A stretch of 64,000 nucleotides of DNA from Castanea sativa. Its lineage: Eukaryota; Streptophyta; Magnoliopsida; Fagales; Fagaceae. Position 1 is the stretch's first letter; the number at the start of each line of letters is the position of its first letter. The position numbers were made by a program, and so were the translations under genes. This document shows positions 32,946 through 44,375 of this stretch, one piece after another. The stretch covers positions 49,168,986 to 49,232,985 of the forward strand of contig NC_134016.1 of NCBI RefSeq assembly GCF_040712315.1, written 5' to 3'. The notes below the pieces were generated by a model. That model saw only the letters and a list, made by a program, of their open reading frames with translations, was not told where the DNA came from and searched no databases.

Positions 32946-34334
32946 ATATTTTCTTATTTACAAATTAACATGCACTTAGAGTTACCCACACCAATTTCGT
33001 CTTCCACCTGCCTGGCTTACTACTATTTAACTTCTATGGGTCCTTACTCAACCCAATAGAAGGACCCTGTGCTCTTGTGTGTTTTTCATGTGCATCATGG
33101 GCCTCACAAGCTTTCTTTCTCCTAGATGGGCTTCTTCTTCTTAGACTCTGATTTTTTTTTTCTTAAGCATTTCTTGGTCGTTCCAATCATTCAATGGCCA
33201 TTAAAGATCATCTTTGCGCTGAGTACTTTTCTTCTAAATTCAAGTTTTCTTTTAAGCCTCTACCTTGAGTTTAAAGGGATGTTAGAATATGCTATAGTAT
33301 TATCATAAATGTGTAGCTAGTAAAATATATTATAATATTCCCATAAGTGTAGACCATAATTTTATAGAATACCATGGACTGTCTTTTTTTATAATACCAT
33401 AGGCTACCGTGGTTTTAGGGTTACCATATTAAACCTAATATATTTTTATATATATCTATAAGGTTAAGCAAAAATGTCGGCTATTAAACCGAACCATAAT
33501 AGCAAAGATGTAGTTGTTTAAGACTTTCTGCTATGAATGTAGGTCATCAAATTAAACCACGATAATTATCTTGATTCTACTTTTTCAGCTTTCACATCTT
33601 TTTATTTTCTTAGTCACATTTTAACGAGAGATTTGAAGGGGATAAGTTTCAAGGCCATGCTATTGAAATTAGACTTGATTGCAAGTTTGCAACAATGCAT
33701 CGCATGTAGATATGAAGATGTGCAAAAATTCACAATGACAATGTAAATCTGAAGCAGCAATGTTGCATCGTTTGAAACTAGACATTAGGCCTTATATTAG
33801 GTGTTACAAGGGAGTAAAGGGATTGGTTTTAAACAAAATGTTGCGTTGGGATTGGGAAATAATTGAGTCAGCTTAGTTGCTTGTGTGTAACTACTAACTA
33901 GTCTATTGTGCCTTCTGTGAAATGATTCTTGATTTGTTTCTTTCTTTAATAATTTTCTCTCATTCATATAAAAATATATATAATCCATTTTCAAAAGATA
34001 TAAAAAACAGATGGTAAGCGGGGAATCATCCTGCAGATAATGAAAAAAGTGGTATTTTAAGGGTACAAGAACAATTTGTGCAAACTACATGCCAAACCAA
34101 GCAAAGGTTCTAACCAGAAAACCTTATAGGTTTTGATTTCCATAATAAACTGATAGAATTTGATAGTAGATTTGTGCTTGGTTGCTGATTCTCACTTTAT
34201 GCACTATGGGCAGCTAAAAATGTTTGCATAATTGCACTTTCTACTCAACAGGATCCTCAGCCTTAAAGTAAGAGTGAATAATTCTTGGCACCCATATGCT
34301 AATAGTAGGTCTTCACTGTTCAGTAACTTGTAAC

Positions 34335-37300
34335 TCAACCTTGAGAATTTCCATAAAGGTTCGTATAAACCCTCTTAGTCCGATAAACAACAATCAAACT
34401 CAAGACTGTTGCCACAAGGCAAACTCCAGACAGGATCCCAAATGTGATGGAATAGCATATGGTTCCCACACAAGTGACATCATCATCACGAAGAGGTATT
34501 GCAAGCATGGCTTCAGAGTTTTGATGTGCGAGGCCGGCTTGCAGATCTGCATAATAGTCATATATACCACTAGCAATGACACCTGAGAAAATCAGAGCAC
34601 CTACTGGATTAGCGAGTGTAAGAAAATTATACAAGGCCCCAAAACTCTTCAGGCCAAATAGCTCAGAAGCTGAAGCTGGCACAATTGCCCAGTGAGCACC
34701 ATACCCAAGCCCTATCAACACAGTGAGAACATAAATTTCTCCAGGCCATCCCATAGTAGCGTAGAAAAGTCCAATTGCCATGATAACCTGAACCATAGCC
34801 ATTGTCACTGGTCTTGGGTAGGCATATTTTCTGGTAAAATAAAATAACAAATTACAAAACAGGATCAGGAAATGATGTGCTTATAATGACTGAAGGAAAA
34901 TACTGATGTTGTACTAAATTAAATAAATAGAGTGTACCTTATTACAAGCTCAGAGAAGTAACCGGCACCAACACGGCCAAGAAAGTTCCAAATGCTGATC
35001 ATGGATACATATATAGTTGTATTATTATATCCCAGTGATTCACAAATCTGACCGTAGTTATCAATAACTGTCAAACCGGATCCAGAAGCCAGAACAAGGG
35101 AGAAGAAGATCAGCCAAAAATCTGCTTTTCTTAATGCCTGCTTTAAGGTGAAATCCTCTCCTCTACGAGGGCCTTTTCGCCTTCTTACAGCTCCTTCTGC
35201 AGCAGCTTGGAACAGTTTAGCTTGCAAATGAGCAATTCGCTTTTGCCTTTCTGATGCCGGAAGGGAGTCTACTTCTGGAGGCTTCTCATCTTCAACCTCA
35301 CTGAGAATAATCTCATTTACATCCTCCTCAGATTTACTTGCTTCTTGTTTCTGTGCTTCAGAGAGAAGGCTCTCCTCAGTGTTAGGCCTTGGTCCCGAGA
35401 AGAATACCAATCGAATGGGAATTATAACTGGAACGAGTATGAAAAGAATTAGAATAGCTGCAAATAAAGTGATTATAGCTTGACTCACGTCAACCAGATC
35501 CTCAATCACCAACACTGCCAGCAGATAAATTGCCAGAATGAGGCAAACACTGTAGGTAAAGAAGAAGCTTGAATTATCAGATGGTTTAACTTGTTTGTGA
35601 CCTCCCACAGGTCTAAGAATGAACATCAGAGCAATAATAACAATTGTTGGTGCAACTGCAACCATGAAAATGAGTGATGATTCATTCGGAAAATTGATCA
35701 TAAGATAAATCTGAGTCAAAATTGCACTACTCAATCCAGCAAATCCCTTCAATATCCCCACAACAGGACCCCGGTTTTTGGGGAAGTTTTGCACACATGA
35801 AACTAGAGCAGCTGTGTTGAAGTAGGTCTCACCGTTTGTTCCCACAAATAATGCAAGGCACAACTGCAAACTAAAAAATGGTGAACATTTTTGCCAGCAC
35901 AACATAGTTTAAGAAATCTTTCAGTCTTTCTAACTAAGTGAGTTAACTTAATCAAATCCAAAGTACATGCTTCGCAGCAGGATAAGTTACATGTAGAGAA
36001 ATAATTGCCATTCTCTTGTAGTAAGCTAAAGGGAGTAATACCATGATCAATGTACATGAACCTCTATACACTTATTCCACTTCAATTCAGATCTAGGAGT
36101 TATATGACCATTTCTCCCGTATGGATTCTGAAATGTATCTTCATGTCAGTCAAGCATGCTTTTGTGTATGTATCTCATAAATAGCAGTTCCTACAGTTAA
36201 TTTGTGTGATAGGAAAACTTCAACAACTTGGTTTGTAACATCTACAAGAAATTGCTACCGAAAAAAAATTATATAATTGCTTCAAAAAAGGAGATTTTTA
36301 TCCATATTTTTTAAATTGGTTTAAAAAAGAAAAAAGGAAAAAGAGAGCAAAGTACACCGGCTATCGTCAAATGCTTTTCAGTATGAAGTTAACATTCCCC
36401 AACACCAGAGAGGAACAATAAAGGGATCTAGCTTCAGGCCGAGAATCACTTAAGGCGAAGAAACTCCTAATCATTCAATATATCCATACTTTCATTTGGA
36501 CATCTCAAGTTGCAAATTAAGAAAACTGACTAACCACATCCTTATACTAAACAGAGGACTTGATGTAGGACAACCTAGACTTCTCACCTAGATTAGTCCT
36601 ACCGCAGACCTCAGGCTTCCCACCTAAGGTGCTTGGATTCACCACCAAACAAACACAATGCAATCTCTATAAATAATCTCAATAATAATAATCATAGTCT
36701 CTCCATACAAAAGAAATCATCCGGAGCTTTATATGCAGCTGCCATGAATCACAAAGATAAGGATAAACTCTCCTAAACAAATCCCAAACAATTTCAAATA
36801 CTAATTTGATAATCCTAAACAATTTCAAATAATAATTCGATAATCCTAAAAAAAGGATAATGATGAACAACAAATCCTAACCAAACTCAAATACCAATCC
36901 AAACTAAACAAATAACTACGTTACAATCTGAAATTAACCACTGAAAATCTAAAATGAAATATTGAAATAACTATTGGTTATGGTCCTGCATTATACTGCC
37001 CTAGTTTAAGAAAACTCGACCTCGAGTTTTGTAGTGATGAAGAATTAAGACTTTGGTGCTTAATACTTCCTTCAGATTAGAAATCACCTTAGGAAGCACT
37101 GAGAGTAGAATAACCTTCAATTCCACGACACCATAGAACTCCTCTAGAAGCACAAAGTCAATGTGTTGAACAGGCACAATTTTATCTTGAACCATAGTAT
37201 CAACCTTTTGGGCTTCAACAACCTGTAGATGTTCATCAACCTCATGGATCATGAAGGGCTCAGTAGCACTTTCATCAGAATCAACCTCCACATCAAGTGC

Positions 37301-39839
37301 ACCCTCTAAATCTTCGCTCACTTGTTGAAATGTAGACTCTATAATAGGTTCTTCTTGCTGCATGAATGTTGAAACATCATCTATTGGCACTTGTACCTCT
37401 ATTTCAACATTAGTCTTTGGTGGAACTTGAGCATCCTTTTTTTGAGTAGAAGAGTCTAGCAAAACCTTTATTATTTTTCTTAAGTATGGCGGTGAGTTCT
37501 TGACGGAAGGATGAGGTGTTTTCTTGCTGAATACTGTCTCTGTATTGTAGAAAATTCCCATGAGAGGATTGAGGTTGATAATTCTCTTGATAGCATTGGG
37601 GAACATATTTCTCTATACGTATTTGTTTCATTTCATTCCAATCAGTTATGGCAGGGTTGCTCCTTCCTTTGCGATGATTCTCGATACTATGCCAAAAGTC
37701 TCTATCTCTACTTCTCAATTTCAACCTGGCAAACCTAACCTTACTAGCATCTGGAAAACATATTTGATCAAAGAATTGATCCATCTCATCTAGCCAATCG
37801 ATGAGGGTCCATGGATCTGGACGTCCATCAAATATTGGTGCTTCTAAGACTACCATGATTCATAGGAATAGATTTTCAACAATTTGAAATGAACATTTGG
37901 TGGACATGATTCCCACGACTGGAGCAATAAGTGGTGGACCTTGATTGGGCTGGTTTAGTGACCTGGTGCTGCCCTGGACATGGGTCACTTGGCTGAAGCA
38001 AAAGAGGTGGACAATGGACTCTCACGTATCTGCTGGAGCGTTCTGCTTTTAACTTTTTTTTTTTCCTAAAATAACAATATTCAAGAACAACTACAACTTA
38101 AAACACTGGAGACGTAAAATTAAGCTAAAAGAAACTAAGGCTTCGGAGGAAACTAAACAAGTAACACAGAGAAAATATATCATGAAGGGCGGCGCTGGAT
38201 TCGTCAAAGTGGCTGGATATTTTCTGTTTGGCTTGAAAGGAGTTCACAGTGATGTTGGATTGACAGTTGTTGAAAGAACGACAGACTTTGGGTTGCTGAA
38301 ATTTTGATAGATTGAATTGAGCTCTGATACCAAGTTGATGTAGGACAACCTAGGCTTCCCACCTAGATTATCCTACCGTAGACCTTAGGCTTCCCACCTA
38401 AGGTGTTTGGATTCACCACCAAACAAACACAATGCAATCTCTACAAATAATCTCAATAATAATAATCATAGTCTCTCCATACAAAAGAAATCATTCGGAG
38501 CTTGTTATGCAACTTCCAGGAATCACAAAGATAAGGATAAACTCTTCTAAACAAATCCTAAACAATTTCAAATACAAATTTGATAATCCTAAACAAAGGA
38601 TAATGATGAACAACTAATCCTAACCAAACTCAAATACCAATCCAAACTAAACAAATAACCACGTTACAATATGAAATTATCCACTGAAAATCTAAAATGA
38701 AATATTGAAATAACTTTTGGTTATGCTCCTGCATTAGGACTTCTTTTGATACTGAACCAAAACATTATGTTCAAACTTCCATGTGTTTTAATTCTGTAGT
38801 TATTTTCAGCAAGTAAAGCAAACCCCTATAAAGATTCATTCTGTAGTTATTTTCAGCAAGTAAAAACAAATGGCTGGCTTTTCACAAAGATCTTATACCC
38901 ATATCAGGTATCTATTAAAAGAGTCAGTCAAGCAATCTACTTGACACCTCCATCAGTCTACAGTCCAAACCAATCCAGCATAATGATTAATCAGAAGCTA
39001 TATACTGAGAGAAACAAATAATGGTTCTGCAACCCAAATTTGAAAGACCAGTCTCCTCAAACTTTGGCCCCTTATTTTTCCTATTTGATTCAATTTCTCT
39101 CTGGCATGGCATTTTTGTTTTCATTTGTCCACTCTCCTCACTTGAGGAATTTCAAGGTTCTTACAATATTGATGGATTGACAAAACACTGACTAATTGTA
39201 ACAGTTTCTGAAAGTTCTAATTTTGGGAATACATCTACCAACTAAAACACAAAACGACAAAGGTTTTGGCAATTGGCATACATGTCGGACCACATCACAT
39301 TCGCTCATCATCACTGTAATGTTGCTGAAGATGATCACCATGTGAGAGAGAGAGAGAGAGTGTCTCATAGAGAAATCAAGCAATATTTATCAAGATTCAA
39401 AAAATAAAAATCAAACTCTTCCATAGACCCAAAAGAGGAATTAAATTTAAATCACACAAACAGAAAAAAAGTGAACAAATGAGAAGTTGATTAAACTCAC
39501 CACCCACAAAGGCAAAGCAGGCAAAAAACCAGCAACCACAAGCCAAACCAAGCCATACCCAACAAAGTTCTGCACCACCCCAATGAGCAAAATGACCCAG
39601 ATGGGCAAAACCTCACACAAACTCCCAGCCACAAAACCAATACTATCACCCAAGTCCTTAGCCACACCCAAAAAAGCCACCTGCCTCTGGTCGTACCCCA
39701 TGGCACTCTTTATCACAGGTGATATGCTTCCAAACAAGTACCCAACACCTGCACACGACTGCACCCACATTGCACACACAAACACCAGCCATCTGTTGTT
39801 GATCAAACCCTTGAACTTTTCATGCCACTTAAGCCGCAT
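34335..39839 (-). CDS. NFD4-like nodulin/MFS membrane protein, copy A
   Basis: Multi-pass membrane protein with an N-terminal nodulin-like half and a C-terminal major facilitator half, of the NFD4-like family; substrate unknown. Exons: 39839-39501, 35863-34938, 34830-34335, joined V|LCLAL and R|KYAYP, giving 586 aa with no frame breaks. Helices start at about residue 15 (NNRWLVFVCAMWVQSC, then AGVGYLFGSISPVIK). Exon 2 holds FVGTNGETYFNTAALVSC, a charged cytosolic loop (QKQEASKSEEDVNEIILSEV … RRRKGPRRGEDF) and FLGRVGAGYFSE. Exon 3 holds GLGYGAHWAIVPASASELFG. About 30 residues differ from copy B (about 95% identity). Intron 1 is 3.6 kb because a 2.2-kb LTR element was inserted; copy B has only 1.44 kb. 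The promoter copy lies at 39840-40268. Confidence 0.92.
36561..38733 (-). mobile_element. Non-autonomous LTR retrotransposon in intron 1 of copy A
   Basis: The LTRs are 36561-36990 (430 bp) and 38336-38733 (398 bp), direct copies with a few indels. On the minus strand the primer-binding site TTGGTATCAGAGC (initiator Met tRNA type) lies at about 38320-38333 beside the 5' LTR. Inside, 37856-37410 encodes a gag domain (FDGRPDPWTLIDWLDEMDQF … AITDWNEMKQIRIEKYVPQ) and 37606-37001 another acidic frame. There is no protease, reverse transcriptase or integrase. AGGACT flanks both sides, and copy B of the host gene has the uninterrupted sequence GAGGACTTCTTCTG. Confidence 0.88.
37410..37856 (-). CDS. 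Retrotransposon gag fragment
   Basis: 149 codons with a Retrotrans_gag-like domain: FDGRPDPWTLIDWLDEMDQF near the start, RFARLKLRSRDRDFWHS, and PAITDWNEMKQIRIEKYVPQ, as in Ty3-type gag. The frame ends after a serine- and lysine-rich stretch, and the reading shifts into the frame 37606-37001. It is a relic within the LTR element and not a host gene. Confidence 0.75.
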   Translation of the reverse strand: MVVLEAPIFDGRPDPWTLIDWLDEMDQFFDQICFPDASKVRFARLKLRSRDRDFWHSIENHRKGRSNPAITDWNEMKQIRIEKYVPQCYQENYQPQSSHGNFLQYRDSIQQENTSSFRQELTAILKKNNKGFARLFYSKKGCSSSTKD

Positions 39840-40692
39840 ATTCCTATCTGATCAATTCCAGACCACAGTCACTGTTCAAACAGGTTCAATTTTTGCATAC
39901 CAGTTTGATCAAGATTGAACAACTACGAAGGTAAAACGTTCAACTTATTGTGTTTTTTTTTTTTTTTGGTTAGTTTGAACTTTGAAGGGTCTCAGAGAGG
40001 AGAAATTATACAGTACTGAGGGAGAGAGTGGACCAAAGCGCGAGTTATAAGGCTCATGACTCGTAATGGTCTTTCCGACCAAAGTCACCAAACGGTCATT
40101 GTATTACTTAAACTTAACAAACTTTTCTTCTTCTTTTTTTTCTTTTTTTTTTTTAATGAAATAACTTATCAAGCTTATATTAGTAACAGATTTTCTTCAA
40201 CTATATAGCTTATTACTTTGCTCCTATATTGTCCTATGATTATAGACACCACCTATCATCTTCTTTTTATTTTCTTATTTACAAATTAACATGCACTTAG
40301 AGTTACCCACACCAATTTTGTCTTCCACCTGGGCCAAAATGGCCCAATATCACAATTTTCAAAAAATTTTAGCAAAAAAACACTGTTTCGGAACTAAATA
40401 GGAAAATACCACTTTTATGGTACTCAAGTTTGCCAAACTTTCGAATACCATTTGGAATTCGAGTTTAAGACACTCGAGTTCCTAGAAGTTTTGCCACCGC
40501 GCATGCTGAGGTGGAAATTTGGCGAATAAAAAAAATAATGTGGTACTCGAGTTTGGTAGTACTTGAAAATGAACATATATACTCGAGTATAACATACTCG
40601 AGTACCTTTTATAAATAAAAAGTCAATTATTTTATTTCTATAGTACTTGAGCTCACCAAGCTCGAGTAACTTTTTTTTTTTTTTTTTTTTGG

Positions 40693-40937
40693 ATTATCGA
40701 CAAATAAACATAAACATAAAATGTTGTTTATTTTATTTCTATAGTACTCGAGCTCACCAAGCTCGAGTACCTTGTAACTTTATTTTATTTTGTTTTGGGA
40801 TTATCGACAAATAAACATAAACATAAAATGCTGTTTATTTTATTTCTACAGTACTCCAGCTCACTAAGCTCGAGTACCTTGTAAATTTTCTTTTCTTTTC
40901 TTTTTTTTGGAATTATCGACAAATAAATATAAACAGT
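40693..40937. repeat. Left-arm ~107-bp tandem repeats with CTCGAG hairpins
   Basis: ATTATCGACAAATAAA occurs at 40693, 40800 and 40912. Between copies lie short hairpins with stem GTACTCGAGCT / AGCTCGAGTAC (11 bp) and loop CACCA. The right arm (42351-42740) has the same repeats inverted, in four copies (TTGTCGAT at about 42351, 42464, 42571, 42672). Confidence 0.85.
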
Positions 40938-42332
40938 AAACAGTTTTACTTAATGCAAAAAACAAATTTTATGAATGCAGTAAGCAGATTCGAATATGCA
41001 GTAAACATGATGTGCAGAGAGAAAATTTTATTAATGTAGAAGTAGATTTTATCAATGCAGAAAAATAGATTCGATTATTGTGAAATTCAAACATGAAAAA
41101 ACATTCAAATTTGGCATTTAAATTTAGAAAACACGATTTCACTAGGTGTTTTATGAGAAAACAGCGAACAATTTTTTAAATAGTGAACAAAAAATAATTT
41201 ACGCAGAAAAGTGAGTGAACAATTTTTTAAATAATGCTGAACAGAAAATAATTTTACACAGAATACTAGAAATAGTTTATGCAGAAAACAATGAACAATT
41301 TTTATGAGAAAACAGTGAACAGTTTTACTTAATGCAAAAATCAAATTTTATGAATGCAGTAAGCATATTTGAATATACAGTAAACATGATGTGTAGAGAG
41401 AAAATTTTATTAATGTAGAAGTAGATTTTATCAATGCAGAAAAATAGATTCAATTATTGTGAAATTCAAACGTGAAAAAGCATTCAGATTTGACGTTTAA
41501 ATTTAAAAAACACGATTTTACTAGGTGTTTTATGAGAAAACAGCGAACAATTTTTTAAATAGTGAACAAAAAATAATTTACGCAGAAAAGTGAGTGAACA
41601 ATTTTTTAAATAATGCTGAACAGAAAATAATTTTATGCAGAATGCTAGAAATAGTTTATGCAGAAAACGAGCTGAACAATTTTTATGAGAAAACGTGACA
41701 GTTTTACTTAACGCAAAAAATAAATTTTTATGAACGTGAAGTATTTTCGAATATACAGTAAACATGATGTGCAGAGAGAAAATTTTATTAATGTAGAAGT
41801 AGATTTTATCAATGCAGAAAAATAAATTCGATTATTGTGAAATTTAAACATGAAAAAGCATTCAGATTTGGCGTTTAAATTTAGAAAATACGATTTCACT
41901 AGGTGTTTTATGAGAAAATAGCGAACAGTTTTACTTAATGCAAAAATCAAATTTTATGAATGCAGTAAGCAGATTCGAATATACAGTAAATATGATGTGC
42001 AGAGAGAAAATTTTATTAATGTAGAAGTAGATTTTATCAATGCAAAAAAATAGATTCGATTATTGTGAAATTCAAACATGAAAAAGCGTTTAGATTTGGC
42101 ATTTAAATTTAGAAAACACGATTTTACTAGGTGTTTTATGAGAAAACAGCGAACTATTTTTTGAATAGTAAACAAAAAATAATTTATGCAAAAAGAAGAG
42201 TGAACAATTTTTATGAGAAAACAGTGAACATTTTTACTTAATGTAGAAATTAAATTCATATTTTGAAATTAAAATCTCTGTATTTTACAATGCTTCTATT
42301 TAGATAAATAAATACATAAAAAAGCTACTTAT
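40938..42332. repeat. Central AT-rich tandem array of the foldback element
   Basis: Four or five direct copies of a 230-390-bp unit. The marker CAGTTTTACTTAATGCAAAA recurs at about 40941, 41330, 41699 and 41926 (spacings about 389, 369 and 227), with a diverged copy near 42228. Copies differ by internal deletion of segments such as ATTTTTTAAATA. Open frames in it merely repeat the unit (FSLCTS…) and are not genes. Confidence 0.85.
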
Positions 42333-44375
42333 TTTTATGTTTATGTTTATTTGTCGATAGTCCCAAAAAAAAGAAAAGAAAAGAAAAGTTACAAGGTACT
42401 CGAGCTTAGTGAGCGGAGTAATCCTGTAAAATAAAATAAACAGCATTTTATGTTTATGTTTATTTGTCGATGATCCCAAAACAAAATAAAATAAAGTTAC
42501 AAGGTACTCGAGCTTGGTGAGCTCGAGTACTGTAGAAATAAAATAAACAACATTTTATGTTTATTTTTATTTGTCGATAATCCAAAAAAAAAAAGAAGTT
42601 ACAAGGTACTCAAGCTTGGTGAGCTCAAGTACTGTAGAAATAAAATAAACAACATTTTATGTTTATGTTTATTTGTCGATAATCCCAAAAAAAAAAAAAG
42701 TTACAAGGTACTCGAGCTTGGTGAGCTTGAGTACTGTATAAATAAAATAAACAATATTTTATTTATAAAAGGTACTCGAGCATGTTATACTCGAGTATTG
42801 TGTTGCATGGTACTCGAGTATATCAAGCTCGAGTATCACATTATTTTTTTTATTCGTCAAATTTCCACCTTAGCAGTGCCACGGTGGCAAAACTTCTAGG
42901 AACTTGAGTGTCTTAAACTCGAGTTTCAAATGGTACTCGAGTTTGGTAAACTCGAGTACCATAAAAGTGGTATTTCCCTGTTTAGTTCTGAAACAGTGTT
43001 TTTTTGCTAAAATTTTTTGAAAATTGTGGCATTGGGCCATTTTGGCCTTCTACCTGCCTGGCTTACTATTTGACTTGTATAGGTCCTCACTCAACCCAAT
43101 AGAAGGACCTTGTGCTCTTGGGTGTTTTTCATGTGCATCATGGGCCTCACAAGCTTCCCTTTCTCCTGGATGGGCTTCCTCCTCTTAGACTGTGATTTTT
43201 TTTTCTTAGGCATTTCTTGGTGGTTCCAATCATTCAATGGCCATTAAAGATCATCTTTGCATTGAAGACTTCTCTTCCAAATTCAAGTTTTCTTTTAAGC
43301 CTCTGCCTTGAGTTTAAAGGGATGATAGAATATTCTATAGTATTATAAAAAATGTGTAGCCTGTAAAATATATTATGATATTTTCATAGGTCTGTAGACC
43401 ACAGTTTTATAGAATACCATGGGCTACCTTTTTTTGTAATACCATAAACTACTGTGGTTTTAGGGTTACCATATTAAACCTAATATATTCTTATATATAT
43501 CTATAAGGTTAAGCAAAAATGTAGACTATTAAACCGAACCATAATAGCAAAGATGTAGTTGTTTAAGACTTTCTGCTATGAATGTAGGCCATCAAATTGA
43601 ACCACGATAATTGATTCTACTTTTTCAGCTTTCACATCTTTTTATTTTCTTAGTCACATTTTAACGAGAGATTTGAAGGGGATAAGTTTCAAGGCCATGC
43701 TATTGAAATTAGACTTGATTGCAAGTTTGCAACAATGCATCGCATGTAGATATGAAGATGTGCAAAAATTCACAATGACAATGTAAATCTGAAGCAGCAA
43801 TGATGCAGTGTTTGAAACTAGACATTAGGCCTTATAAAGAGTGTTACAAGGGAGTTAAGAGATTGGTTTTAAACAAAATGTTGCGTTGGGATTGGGAAAT
43901 AATTGATTCAGCTTAGTTGCTTGCGTGCAACTACTAACTAGTCTATTGTGCCTTCTGTGAAATGATTCTTGATTTGTTTCTTTCTTTAATAATTTTCTCT
44001 CATTCATATAAAAAAAAATATAATCCATTTTCAAAAGATAGAAAAAACAGATGGTAAGCAGGAAATCATCCTGCAGATAATGAAAAAAAATGGTATTTTA
44101 AGGGTACAAGAATAATTTGTGCAAACTACATGCCAAACCAAGCAAAGGTTCCAACCAGAAAACCTTATAGGTTTTGGTTTCCATAATGAACGGATAGAAT
44201 TTGATAGTAGATTTGTGCTTCGTTGCTGGTTCTCACTTTATGCACTATGTGCAGCTAAAAATGTTTGCACCATTGCACTTTCTACTCAACAAAATCCTCA
44301 GCCTTAAAGTAAGAGCGAATAATTCTTGGCACCCATATGCTAATAGTATGTCTTCACTCTTCAGTAACTTGCAAC

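Larger units (their letters stand above)
32946..40268. repeat. Tandem duplication, unit 1
   Basis: Begins at TATTTTCTTATTTACAAATT and ends just before the second occurrence of that sequence near 40268. It matches unit 2 (40268-48066) nearly base for base through the 3' flank, all exons, both introns and the promoter. Without the inserted LTR element the unit is about 5.1 kb. Confidence 0.9.
40332..43047. mobile_element. Mutator-like foldback element (2.7 kb, 9-bp target duplication)
   Basis: The termini GGCCAAAATGGCCCAAT and their complement bound a 2716-bp insert. TTCCACCTG (40323-40331) and TTCTACCTG (43048-43056) flank it; the uninterrupted site TTCCACCTG is at 33002-33010 in unit 1. Nine-bp duplications with long inverted arms point to the Mutator superfamily. 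The left arm (about 40332-40937) and right arm (about 42333-43047) are inverted copies, each with ~107-bp tandem repeats. The centre is an AT-rich tandem array. There is no transposase frame, so it is non-autonomous. Confidence 0.88.

Noticed and set aside
39487..39918. Plus-strand frames antisense to exon 1 of the transporters (also 47337-47681)
   Set aside because: Shadows of the conserved exon, preserved in both copies only because the sense exon is duplicated.
41105..42259. Series of similar open frames on the minus strand with FSLCTS and NCSLTFLRKLF motifs
   Set aside because: They are copies of one AT-rich tandem repeat inside the foldback element. The similarity reflects the DNA repeat, and there is no start context, domain or intact length.
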